Shown here piece by piece: positions 1 through 7,898 of a stretch of 55,391 nucleotides of DNA. Origin of the DNA: Gemmatimonadaceae bacterium. Its GTDB lineage: Bacteria; Gemmatimonadota; Gemmatimonadetes; Gemmatimonadales; Gemmatimonadaceae. Position numbers and translations under genes: made by a program. Numbering within the stretch: the first letter of the stretch is position 1; each line of letters begins with the position of its first letter. The notes under the pieces were generated by a model. It was given only the letters and a program-made list of their open reading frames with translations. It ran no database searches and was not told where the DNA came from. Where the stretch lies: positions 1 through 55,391 of the forward strand of contig JAICJQ010000006.1 in NCBI GenBank assembly GCA_025928335.1. The letters run 5' to 3'.

Positions 1-1239
1 CTCACGGCAACGGCGCTTTCGGCGACGGGCGCGGTGCTGACCGGGAAGAGTTTCGCGTGGAGCTCATCGAACGCGAGCGTGGCGACGGTTTCATCGGGCA
101 CTGTCAACGCTCTGGCAGTTGGATCGGCAACGATCTCCGCCTCGAGCGGCGGCTTCAACGCCACCGCCCTCGTTACTGTCTCTGCGGTCGTGGGGAATAC
201 TCAAGCGGTCTTCGCCAAGATCAGCGCGGGCACGGAGCATACGTGCGCACTCACCGCAGCCGGGAAGGCCTATTGCTGGGGCCAATCGACCTACGGAGCA
301 CTCGGCACTGGCGATGTGGTGGCCACAACGACGCCGCGGGCTGTCGCGACCGCACTCGCGTTTACGTCAATTGAAGCGTCCCTCAGCCACACCTGCGCGC
401 TCACCGCCACCGGAGACGCGTACTGCTGGGGGCGAAACATCAAGGGTGAGCTTGGAGACGGGACGACGACCCAGCGCAATGCGCCCGTTCCGGTGAGCGG
501 CGGGATCAAGTTCGCGAGTATCACGACCAGCGAAGAGGGCTCGTTTTCATGCGGCCTCACCGGGAGTGGTGCCGCGTATTGTTGGGGTTCCAATATCGGG
601 AACCTGGGCGATGGCACGACAACTCAGAGAACGACGCCCACGCCGGTCGCCGGCGGGCTGAGTTTCACTACCATCGGAGCCGGCGCCGATCACACCTGCG
701 GACTCAGCGCCGGAAGGTTGTATTGCTGGGGGCAGTACTCATCAATTGGTGACACCGGCAGCGTCAACCGCCTCGTTCCCTTTCCGATCGCTCCAAGTCT
801 CTCATTCGCGTCGCTTCTGGTGCGAGGTCACGGTGGCTGCGCGATGACGAGCGGCAATGTCGCGTATTGCTGGGGTTCGATCGTCGCGCCCGGGGGAACC
901 AACACTGGGACACCGACCGCGTCGACCGGGCAGACCTACATCGCCCTCGGCCTCACCGATCGTTTCAGTTGTGGCATCGTGAGCTCGGGTACGATGTATT
1001 GCTCCGGCCTGAACGACTTCGGCCAGTTGGGCGACGGTACTGTAGGAACGCGAACCACAGCCGCGCCCGTGAAGGGATCGATCACCTTTGCCTCGGTGAC
1101 CGCCAGCGGCTGGCATGCGTGCGGACTCACGCCGACGGGCGCGGCTTACTGCTGGGGGGATAACGGCTTCGGCGAGGTTGGGAACGGCGTGAACACGCAG
1201 GGCAGCACATGGACTCCGCAGCCGGTCAAGAGTCCGTGA
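1..1239 (+). CDS. RCC1-type seven-bladed propeller protein with BIG2-like domain (5' partial)
   Basis: The reading frame is open from the first base of the window, so the true start lies upstream. The first ~60 residues resemble a bacterial Ig-like (BIG2) domain, with the typical 'SSNASVATVS' and 'VGSATISAS' strands. The rest is seven repeats of the RCC1/Regulator-of-chromosome-condensation type. Each carries a 'C-[GA]-[LI/M]-T/S ... YC[WS]G' signature, and most also have 'LGDGTTTQR'. Every blade has a pair of cysteines (one in the HTC/CGL part, one in YCWG), which suggests disulfide-stabilised blades in an exported protein. Such proteins are usually secreted or surface-attached with unknown ligands. 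The stop at 1237-1239 is followed by a short gap and a convergent gene. The family call is firm; the role is unknown. Confidence 0.85.
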   Translation, partial: LTATALSATGAVLTGKSFAWSSSNASVATVSSGTVNALAVGSATISASSGGFNATALVTVSAVVGNTQAVFAKISAGTEHTCALTAAGKAYCWGQSTYGALGTGDVVATTTPRAVATALAFTSIEASLSHTCALTATGDAYCWGRNIKGELGDGTTTQRNAPVPVSGGIKFASITTSEEGSFSCGLTGSGAAYCWGSNIGNLGDGTTTQRTTPTPVAGGLSFTTIGAGADHTCGLSAGRLYCWGQYSSIGDTGSVNRLVPFPIAPSLSFASLLVRGHGGCAMTSGNVAYCWGSIVAPGGTNTGTPTASTGQTYIALGLTDRFSCGIVSSGTMYCSGLNDFGQLGDGTVGTRTTAAPVKGSITFASVTASGWHACGLTPTGAAYCWGDNGFGEVGNGVNTQGSTWTPQPVKSP

Positions 1240-1311
1240 CGCCGGTGCGCTGACTCATCCCCGCTCGATCAAGGGTTAGTTCGCCGAGGCGCGCAGAAAC
1301 GTCGAAGCGCG

Positions 1312-1722
1312 TCACGCGAAGCCGAGTTGCTGGAGCATCACGGATTGATCCCACTGCTCCCAGCGCTCTTTCACTTTACCGTCCGCGACTCTGTCCATGA
1401 TGAGACCATCGAGCGCGATCGGTTTTCCCGTCGGCGGCGCGGCGCCGAGTGGTCCGGAGTGCGTTCCGGTGGCGCGCCAGCGAAACGCGACGAGATCGCC
1501 GTGGACCAACTGATCTTCGATCGTGAAATGAAGGTCGGGAAAGGCGGTCAACAGTCCCGTCACCAAATCCTTCCATGGTCCGACGCCGCGAACCGGCTCT
1601 GCCACGCCGGTGATGTGGACGACACAGTCGGGCGCGAATACCGCGTCCGCCGTCGAGACATCGCCTCGATTGAGGCCATCAACCCACACGCGCTCGTACT
1701 CTACCACAGATTCAACCGGCAT
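1312..1722 (-). CDS. SnoaL-like / ester cyclase family protein (NTF2 fold)
   Basis: A 136-residue protein that fits the SnoaL-like polyketide cyclase / steroid-isomerase-like NTF2 fold. It has an N-terminal helix with 'VDGLNRGDVSTADAVFAPD', then 'GPWKDLVTGLLTAFPDLHFTIED' and 'VAFRWRATGTHSGPLG', and a C-terminal 'WEQWDQSVMLQQLG', which is typical of this group. The ATG at 1722 is chosen because GGAG lies 8 nt upstream and the family begins here; the frame is open further upstream only through the octamer repeat. Members bind small hydrophobic ligands; the substrate cannot be told. It lies 127 bp downstream of the flavin monooxygenase on the same strand and could be cotranscribed with it across the repeat. 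Confidence 0.8.
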   Translation of the reverse strand: MPVESVVEYERVWVDGLNRGDVSTADAVFAPDCVVHITGVAEPVRGVGPWKDLVTGLLTAFPDLHFTIEDQLVHGDLVAFRWRATGTHSGPLGAAPPTGKPIALDGLIMDRVADGKVKERWEQWDQSVMLQQLGFA

Positions 1723-1776
1723 TTGCGATTCTCCAGAGAGAGAGTGAACAGTGTTACAGACATCAACTCGTCGTCC

Positions 1777-1840
1777 CGCCGAGTCGCCGAGTCGCCGAGT
1801 CGCCGAGTCGCCGAGTCGCCGAGTCGCCGAGTCGCCGAGT
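1777..1840. repeat. Tandem octamer array, 8 perfect copies of CGCCGAGT
   Basis: Eight head-to-tail perfect copies of the 8-bp unit CGCCGAGT fill the gap between the start of the SnoaL-like gene (1722) and the stop of the flavin monooxygenase gene (1850). The unit is not a multiple of three, so it cycles through all frames without stops and makes spurious ORFs with 'RRLGDSAT'-like repeats. Related octamers occur at 40496, 42375 and 55230. Confidence 0.95.
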
Positions 1841-1849
1841 CGCCCAGCC

Positions 1850-2968
1850 CTATCGAGCGATCTCGGCTCCAATGCGACGCGCCTCGATCCCGATTTGCCG
1901 CAGCAAGCCCGCGCGCCCCGGATCGTAGCCGCAGAAATAAAGCCCCGGCGCTGCCTCCGTCCCGTGAGCTCGTGGAGCTCCCTTATCGTCGAAGACAAAG
2001 CCGTGCTCAGGCAACATGCGCTGCAGCCCAGCATTGAAACCGGTCGCCAATACGACGGCGTCGAAGTGCTCGCGCGTTCCGTCGACAAAACAAACTACGG
2101 CGCCCTCGAACGACTGGAGGCCTTTGCGCACGGTGATCTCACCGCTGCGAATGCGCGCGAGCGTCCCAACGTCGATCACCGGTATTTCCCGCGATTGAGC
2201 GATCTGTGTAAACGGGCCCTCCGCACGCTTCTCCAGGCCAAGGGCGCCGAGGCTCCCGAGTGCCAGGCGCAGCGTCGGCGCGTTCACGGCATCAGCGAGA
2301 CGCGTCGGCGCCGCGCGCCAGAGCAGCGCGAAGACGATGATCGGAATGCCAAGCAGGTCGCGCGGAATCACGTTCACCTTTCCGCGCACCGACACCGCGC
2401 ACCGCGCCCCGTGCTCCACTAGATCGAGGGCGATCTCCGCGCCGGAGTTTCCGAAGCCGGCGACGAGCACGCGCTGCCCCCGGAACTGCTCGCCGTTCAC
2501 ATAGTCCCGGCTGTGTAGAATCGGTCCTGGAAACGATTCAAAGCCTGGCCAGCGAGGGATGTTCGGCTCGCGCTGCCAACCAGAGGCGATCACGAGGTGG
2601 CGGCCCCGATAGGTCCCAGCGTCCGTCGAGACTTCCCACACACCGTCACTGCCGCGAACGCACCGACTCACCTCGTGGCTGAATTCCGGCCGCAGGTCGA
2701 ACGCGCGAGCATAGTCCTCGAGGTACTCCCATACCTGCTGCCGGGACGGGTAGGTCGGATAGTCGCGCGGGAACGGGCGATGGGGCAGGGCGGAGTGGCG
2801 CTTCGGCGTGTGGAGGTGCAGCCGCTCGTAATGGCCACGCCAGGAGGCGCCCACACGTTCGGCGCGCTCGAGTAGCGCGAACGGCACATTCGCCCGCCGC
2901 AGCGTGGCGCCCACGGCCAGTCCCGCGGGCCCCGCGCCGACGATGATGGTGTTGGTCTCAGACGACAC
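1850..2968 (-). CDS. Flavin-containing monooxygenase / NAD(P)-dependent oxidoreductase
   Basis: A 372-residue FAD/NADP enzyme. It shows the FAD Rossmann motif GAGPAG at residues 11-16, an FMO-like signature F-x-G-x3-H-S-x2-Y at 146-156, the NADPH motif GFGNSG at 171-176 and the C-terminal ATGF motif near 308-311. This is the layout of bacterial YUCCA-like / class B flavoprotein monooxygenases, which oxygenate a soft nucleophile or carbonyl using NADPH and O2; the substrate is not evident. The GTG start at 2968 is preferred because GGGAGGG lies 8 nt upstream and the FAD motif then starts at the usual distance. It is divergent from the BTAD regulator gene, with 152 bp between them. Confidence 0.85.
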   Translation of the reverse strand: MSSETNTIIVGAGPAGLAVGATLRRANVPFALLERAERVGASWRGHYERLHLHTPKRHSALPHRPFPRDYPTYPSRQQVWEYLEDYARAFDLRPEFSHEVSRCVRGSDGVWEVSTDAGTYRGRHLVIASGWQREPNIPRWPGFESFPGPILHSRDYVNGEQFRGQRVLVAGFGNSGAEIALDLVEHGARCAVSVRGKVNVIPRDLLGIPIIVFALLWRAAPTRLADAVNAPTLRLALGSLGALGLEKRAEGPFTQIAQSREIPVIDVGTLARIRSGEITVRKGLQSFEGAVVCFVDGTREHFDAVVLATGFNAGLQRMLPEHGFVFDDKGAPRAHGTEAAPGLYFCGYDPGRAGLLRQIGIEARRIGAEIAR

Positions 2969-3120
2969 TATTTCGACCCTCCCAACAGGAGAATGAGCCG
3001 CTGATCTTCTCGCTCGGCAGACGGGAGTCAAGAGCCAGTCCCGCGCCCTGGCTCACCCGCTGATCGATTCGTACATTCGCAGCCGCCGCGGCGACGCGTC
3101 GTCTCCCACCGGCGGTAGAG

Positions 3121-6100
3121 ATGCTGGAGAAGCCATCGATGGCAAGAGCGCTGCACGTCGTTCGCGAGCCACGCCACCACGCTGGGCTCGACGCACTCAC
3201 AGAACCCGGCTCGCGATTTACCCTCAACACGCTCGGCGGACTGACACTCCTCGACCCCGACGGTCGCGAGGTGGAGTCGCTCGCGTCGCGTCGCCGCAAG
3301 CTCGTTGTGCTGGCGTGGCTCGCGATGCGTCGCAGTCCCGCGACGCGAGATCAGGTGATCGGTGTGTTCTGGGGAGATCGCGACGAGTCGCGTGCGCGCA
3401 ATTCCCTCGCCGACGCGCTCTCGCATTTTCGTCGCGTTCTCGGCCGGAGCGCCGTGCCAAGCTTCAGCGAACGCGTGGCGCTCGCCGACGACGTGCCCCT
3501 CGTCGTGGACGCGGCGTTGTTGGTGGAGGCAGCGAGCGTCGGCGATCACGCCCGCGTCGTCGAGCTGTACGCCGGCCAGTTTCTCGACGGCGTTCACCTG
3601 GACGATGCCATCGAGTTCGATCGCTGGCGTGACGGTGAGAATGCGCGACTCGGTGAGGTCTTCGCGCGAAGCGCCGCCGCGCGGTGCGCGCAACTGGCGC
3701 GCGCCGGTCAGTGGGAACCGTGCGCCGCGCTCGCCCGACGGTGGCTGGATGTCGAACCGGCGAGCGCCGATGCCGCGCTGCGGCTGATCGACGCGATCGC
3801 CGCTCCGGGCACCCATGCCGCACGCGTCGCCGCGCTCATTGCGTTCGAGGAACTTCGCGAACGGCTCCGATGTGATCTGGGCGTCGCGCCGGCGGCTGTC
3901 GTCGTGAAGCGCGCGCACACGCTCAGCGCAACCGTGGCGGTCCCCGAGCCGTCGCCGACACTCGCCGGCGCCGCCGCGGAACGCGCCGTCGCCGCGCCAA
4001 TCATCGGCCGCGCAGAGGAGCGGCAGGCGCTCTCCGAGGCGTACGCGCGAGCCGTTGCCGGTGACGGCGGCGTTGTCTGCATCACTGGCGAGGCAGGAAT
4101 TGGCAAGACGACCTTGCTCGAGGCCTGGCTTAGCGAACGGCTCGCAAACGGTGCATCGATGTGGGTGGCGCGCGGACGTTGCTCCGAGCGACTCGCCGGC
4201 GCCGAAGCGTATCTCCCACTGCTCGACGCCCTCGACCATCTCCTGGCCGGTCCCGACGGGGTCACCGCTTCGGTCTTGCTGCGACGCGTAGCGCCGCTCT
4301 GGCACGCGCAACTTTCGCCGGCCGATCCGGCGCATTCCGCGACGCCGACGCAACAGCGGCTGAAGCGCCAGCTCGCGGCGTTCGTCCAGGAGCTCACCAG
4401 CACTCGGCCGGTCGTGCTCTTTCTGGACGACGTCCACTGGAGCGACTCCTCCAGCGTCGATTTCCTGGCGTACCTGACGACGCGACTTCGCGAGCTTCGC
4501 GTGCTCGTCGTCGTCACGTACAGAGAAGACGACCTGCGCGCCACGCGACACGAGTTTCTGCCCCTCGCGCTCGACCTCCAGGCGCGCGGCGTCGCCCGCG
4601 AGGTCCCGCTGCCCTTCTTCTCGATTGACGAGGTGGCGCGGTACGCCGGGCGAGAGCTGCCGCCGGGAGCGCTGACGCCGAAACTCGCCCAAACGCTGCA
4701 CGCGCTCAGCGAGGGCAGTCCGCTCTTCGTTGCCGAGCTCGTTCGTGAGCTTCGCGCTCGCGCGCAATGCGATTCGGAGTCGCTGCAGTGCTTCGAAGAC
4801 GCGGCGGGATCGCTGGCCGACGAGCTTCCACGATCCGTGCGGAGCATGGTTCGCCGGAAGGTCGAGCGACTGTGCGACGAGGACCGTCGGCTCCTCGCCG
4901 TCGCCAGCGTGCAGGGTGTCGAGTTCGACGCACCCGTGGTCGCCGCGGCCGCGGGGCTCGATCCGATGAGCGTCGAGGAGCGCCTGGACCGGATGGCGCA
5001 CGACGACGGCGTGGTGCGACGGGCGGGCGAACGTGCATTTGCCGGCGGTACGGCCGGGGGCACCGCGCGCTATCGGTTCGTGCATGCACTGTATCAGAAC
5101 GCTCTGCACGCGACACTCGGGCCGGCGCGGCGTCGAGCTATCAGCGCCGCCGTGGCCGACGCGATCGTCGCGCAATGCGGAGCGTGCACCACAGGGAGCA
5201 ACACCCAACTCGCCATCCTCTACGAAGCGGCGGGCGATCCCGCCCGCGCGGTGAAGCATTTTACTCGCGCGGCCGACGACGCGGCTCGCCTCTTCGCGCA
5301 TCGTGAGGCGGTGCTCCTCTGCCACCGCGCTCTTGCGCTGTTGCCGTCGCTCCCCGACACGACCGAACGGACGCTCACCGAGATGCGGCTCCATTTTTCC
5401 GTGGGCATCTCGACGATGATCGTCGACGGGTACGCCGCGCCGGAGGCCCAAGCGGCCCACGCCGCCGCCGCCACTCTGGCTGCACAGTTCGACGACGTCG
5501 AATCCGTGTTCCCCTTGATCGCGGGCCTGTTCGGCTACTACTGCGTCGCCGGCAACGTCGCCGAGTCGGCCCGCCTCGCCGCGCGAATGGGCGAAGTCGC
5601 TAAGGCCGACGCAACCTCCCCGCTCGTCGTCATGAGCGACCTCGCGGGAGGCCTCGTGCAGCATGCGTCCGGTAACCAGGCCGCGGCCCACGCGACGTTC
5701 GAGCACGCCATCGCGCGTTACGATCCGGCGCATCACGCGATGCATGTCGCCATGTATCAGTTCGACCCCGGCATCTTCAGTCTCGCTCAGTCGGCGCGCA
5801 CGCTCTGGCTCCTCGGCTACGCCGACCAGGCACTCGCGCGAGCCGAAGAGGCGGTCGTGATGGCGCGCACGCTCGACCATCCCGGCTCGATCGCGTTCGC
5901 GATGACCTTCCTGGCAATCGTGCGCCAGTTCCGGGGCGAGGCGACGGAAGCGCTCGCGAGCGCCGAGGAGACGATCGCGTTCTGCGACGCGCATGACATC
6001 GCGCAGGAGCGCGCCTGGGTGTCGCCGATACGCGGCTGGGCGCTCGCGGCGCTCGGTCGAACCGACGAGGGGGTGGCCTTCACGCACGATGCCGTCGCGG

Positions 6101-6588
6101 CTTACGTCGCGGCGGGATCTCAGCACAGCCTGCCCTACTATCGCGCCATGCTCGCCGAGGCGCTGTTGTTCGCCGGCTCGACGCGTGATGCGCTTGCCGA
6201 ATGCGACGCGGGGCTCGTCACCTCGGCCCGCATCGGCGAAGTGGCGTACGACGCCGAGCTGTACCGACTGCGTGGTGAATGCCTGCTGCGAGGCAGCGCC
6301 GCCGCAGCCGACGCGGAGCGGGATATGGAGGCGTCGCTGCGAATCGCGCGCACGCATGGCGCGCGTTTGTACGAGCTGCGCGCGGCAACGAGCCTTGCGT
6401 CGCTTTGGCGCGACCAGGGTCGCGTGACGGACGCGCGGGCCCTGCTCGCGGCGACGGCGTCCTGGTTCACCGAGGGGCTGAACACCGCGGACTTGCGCCG
6501 CGCAAGTCATCTATTGGGCGAGTTGCAGCGGCTCGAGCGTGACGACCTCGCCTTCGTCGGCGAAAAAGAAGAGCGGCGGCCCGCCTGA
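3121..6588 (+). CDS. BTAD / AAA ATPase / TPR transcriptional regulator (AfsR/SARP-like)
   Basis: A 1155-residue protein. The N-terminal ~260 residues contain a winged-helix part ('LASRRRKLVVLAWLAMRRSPATRDQVI', 'FWGD', 'ARNSLADALSHFRRVLG') followed by a bacterial transcriptional activator (BTAD) domain ending around 'ERLRCDLGVAP'. An AAA_16-type NTPase follows, with Walker A 'GEAGIGKTT' near residue 322 and Walker B 'VVLFLDDVHWSD' near residue 430. The C-terminal ~500 residues are alanine-rich helical repeats of TPR type. This architecture belongs to large AfsR/SARP-like or MalT-like signal-integrating regulators; the target genes and signal are not visible. Its 3' end overlaps the convergent EthD-like gene by 78 bp. 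A 1160-codon open frame on the opposite strand is judged an artefact of high GC. Confidence 0.88.
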   Translation: MLEKPSMARALHVVREPRHHAGLDALTEPGSRFTLNTLGGLTLLDPDGREVESLASRRRKLVVLAWLAMRRSPATRDQVIGVFWGDRDESRARNSLADALSHFRRVLGRSAVPSFSERVALADDVPLVVDAALLVEAASVGDHARVVELYAGQFLDGVHLDDAIEFDRWRDGENARLGEVFARSAAARCAQLARAGQWEPCAALARRWLDVEPASADAALRLIDAIAAPGTHAARVAALIAFEELRERLRCDLGVAPAAVVVKRAHTLSATVAVPEPSPTLAGAAAERAVAAPIIGRAEERQALSEAYARAVAGDGGVVCITGEAGIGKTTLLEAWLSERLANGASMWVARGRCSERLAGAEAYLPLLDALDHLLAGPDGVTASVLLRRVAPLWHAQLSPADPAHSATPTQQRLKRQLAAFVQELTSTRPVVLFLDDVHWSDSSSVDFLAYLTTRLRELRVLVVVTYREDDLRATRHEFLPLALDLQARGVAREVPLPFFSIDEVARYAGRELPPGALTPKLAQTLHALSEGSPLFVAELVRELRARAQCDSESLQCFEDAAGSLADELPRSVRSMVRRKVERLCDEDRRLLAVASVQGVEFDAPVVAAAAGLDPMSVEERLDRMAHDDGVVRRAGERAFAGGTAGGTARYRFVHALYQNALHATLGPARRRAISAAVADAIVAQCGACTTGSNTQLAILYEAAGDPARAVKHFTRAADDAARLFAHREAVLLCHRALALLPSLPDTTERTLTEMRLHFSVGISTMIVDGYAAPEAQAAHAAAATLAAQFDDVESVFPLIAGLFGYYCVAGNVAESARLAARMGEVAKADATSPLVVMSDLAGGLVQHASGNQAAAHATFEHAIARYDPAHHAMHVAMYQFDPGIFSLAQSARTLWLLGYADQALARAEEAVVMARTLDHPGSIAFAMTFLAIVRQFRGEATEALASAEETIAFCDAHDIAQERAWVSPIRGWALAALGRTDEGVAFTHDAVAAYVAAGSQHSLPYYRAMLAEALLFAGSTRDALAECDAGLVTSARIGEVAYDAELYRLRGECLLRGSAAAADAERDMEASLRIARTHGARLYELRAATSLASLWRDQGRVTDARALLAATASWFTEGLNTADLRRASHLLGELQRLERDDLAFVGEKEERRPA

Positions 6589-6858
6589 GGAGATCGAGAC
6601 CGCGTGGGCCGCAGACTCCAGGGTGCTGGCCGTCGCGGCACTCGCCTGGAGCGCCTCCATCGAGGCGAAGTGAATTTCGGTCACTCTGTGGTAAGGCGAT
6701 TCGACGCCATGAGCGCCGAGCACGGTGGTGAAAACGAACTTCGTCGCCCCGACGATCTTCTCACGCGCGAGTGGAATGTGCTCTTCCACGTACACCCGCT
6801 CGAAGGCGGCCACGTCAGTGGGCCGCGGATAGAGTACGACGATCTTTGCGCCTGGCAT
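6511..6858 (-). CDS. EthD / Dabb-like ferredoxin-fold protein
   Basis: A 115-residue protein resembling the EthD family. It starts 'MPGAKIVVLYPRPTDVAAF', followed by the family's 'YVEEHIPLAREKI' segment (Y-x2-H-x-PL), then 'YHRVTEIHFASMEALQA' and a glycine-rich 'SSGGPPLFFFADE' end. Members form alpha+beta-barrel dimers that help degrade ethers or cyclise and sequester small aromatic compounds; no partner enzyme is adjacent. The ATG at 6858 is preceded by a GGAG-like element. The C-terminal ~26 codons overlap the end of the BTAD regulator gene tail to tail. Confidence 0.78.
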   Translation of the reverse strand: MPGAKIVVLYPRPTDVAAFERVYVEEHIPLAREKIVGATKFVFTTVLGAHGVESPYHRVTEIHFASMEALQASAATASTLESAAHAVSISSGGPPLFFFADEGEVVTLEPLQLAQ

Positions 6859-7041
6859 GGGTTGCTCCGATGAAAGAGAAGGCCCCGATACGGGAACAAG
6901 ATCGATGCGGGTCTGATTTAGGTCCCAATTCTTCAACGGGTGGCGTTTGCTCGCGGCGCGCCCCTTATTTGCGGCGTTGAGTCGTCCGCATCCGATTCCC
7001 CATCCCGGCGCGCGCGATCGATGAACGTACTCTTGCCACCG

Positions 7042-7756
7042 ATGTCGCTCGAGTCGCAACCGCGTGTCTCGCTCGCCACGCTGCCCACGCCCACGTCGAG
7101 GCGCAACGGCTGCGCGCCGCGTTAGGCGGAGCCGCTCGGTGTCCAAGAATCCTCATCAAGCGTGACGACCTCGCCGGGCTGGCACTCGGCGGCAACAAGG
7201 CGCGTAAGCTCGAGTTCTTGATGGCCGACGCGCTCGCCCACAACGTCGACGTAATCGTCTCGAGCGGCGCCACGCAGTCCAACACGCGCGGATGACCGCC
7301 GCTGCGGCACGGGCGGTTGGCCTCGACTGCGTCCTCGTGCTCTCGGCGCGATCAGCCGACCCGCCACTCCAGGGGAATCTGCTCCTCGACCGGTTGTTTG
7401 GCGCGACCGTTCACTTCATTCGCGCGAATCCGGAACGCGCCGCCCGGCTTGTGAACGACGCTGCGACGCTGCTCGGGCTGAGCGTTCGTGTCGATCCGCC
7501 GGAGCTCATCACGGACCAGCGGTTCATCGGCGAGGGCTACGGCATTCCGAGCGCCGAGTGTCTCCAGGCGATCAATCTGCCGGCGCGGAGTGAGGCCATT
7601 CTGCTCGACCCGTGCTACACTGGAAAGGGAATGGCCGGTCTGATACACGATGTGCGTGCTGGCGCAATCTCGCCGGACGAGACCGTGATGTTTCTCCATG
7701 CCGGCGGCGCGCCTGCGCTATTCTCGCAGTCGGACCCGGAAGCGCTCGTGCGATAA
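7042..7756 (+). pseudogene. D-cysteine desulfhydrase / ACC-deaminase-like gene, broken
   Basis: Three frames together spell a PLP-dependent D-cysteine desulfhydrase. From ATG 7042, '[11 protein letters not shown]' runs in one frame. From about 7092, '[23 protein letters not shown] ... [11 protein letters not shown]' runs in a second. From about 7285, '[13 protein letters not shown] ... GYGIPSAECLQAINLPARSEAILLDPCYTGKGMAGLI ... FLHAGGAPALF' runs in a third. Each frame change is explained by loss of one C (near 7090 and 7283). Within the third part, 'DRLFGATVHFIRANPE' jumps directly to 'RAARLVNDAATLLGL'. Compared with a ~330-residue DcyD, about 90 residues are missing there, including the conserved glycine-rich PLP-phosphate-binding segments. 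The Schiff-base lysine region (GGNKARK) remains. It is almost certainly non-functional; two sequencing indels could explain the frameshifts but not the internal deletion. Confidence 0.85.
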
Positions 7757-7898
7757 TTGACAGCGATCGGCGGAGCCGAGGCTGTAGACACGCTTCGTTT
7801 GCCGATCGATTCCAGCTTGCTCCTCCGAGCAGCTCCGGCTGTTTGCCAGGGCGGTTCGGGAGGCGTAGGTTCTCCGGCGTCCCTCCTCCCGTGCGCCG

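Noticed and set aside
1751-2088. Open frames with RRLGDSAT / SPSRRVAE peptide repeats
   Set aside because: These are translations of the 8-bp tandem array in three frames, extended into neighbouring genes; there is no start context and no homologous domain.
3028-6510. A 1160-codon open frame antisense to the BTAD regulator
   Set aside because: Its composition is dominated by Arg, Gly and Glu with no recognisable domain. The opposite strand encodes a clear BTAD-AAA-TPR protein. Long antisense frames are expected at this GC content.
7112-7125. GTTAGGC-like heptamers resembling integron attC core sites (also near 53540)
   Set aside because: There is no partner core at the right spacing, no folded attC structure and no cassette array; the first lies inside the dcyD-like remnant.
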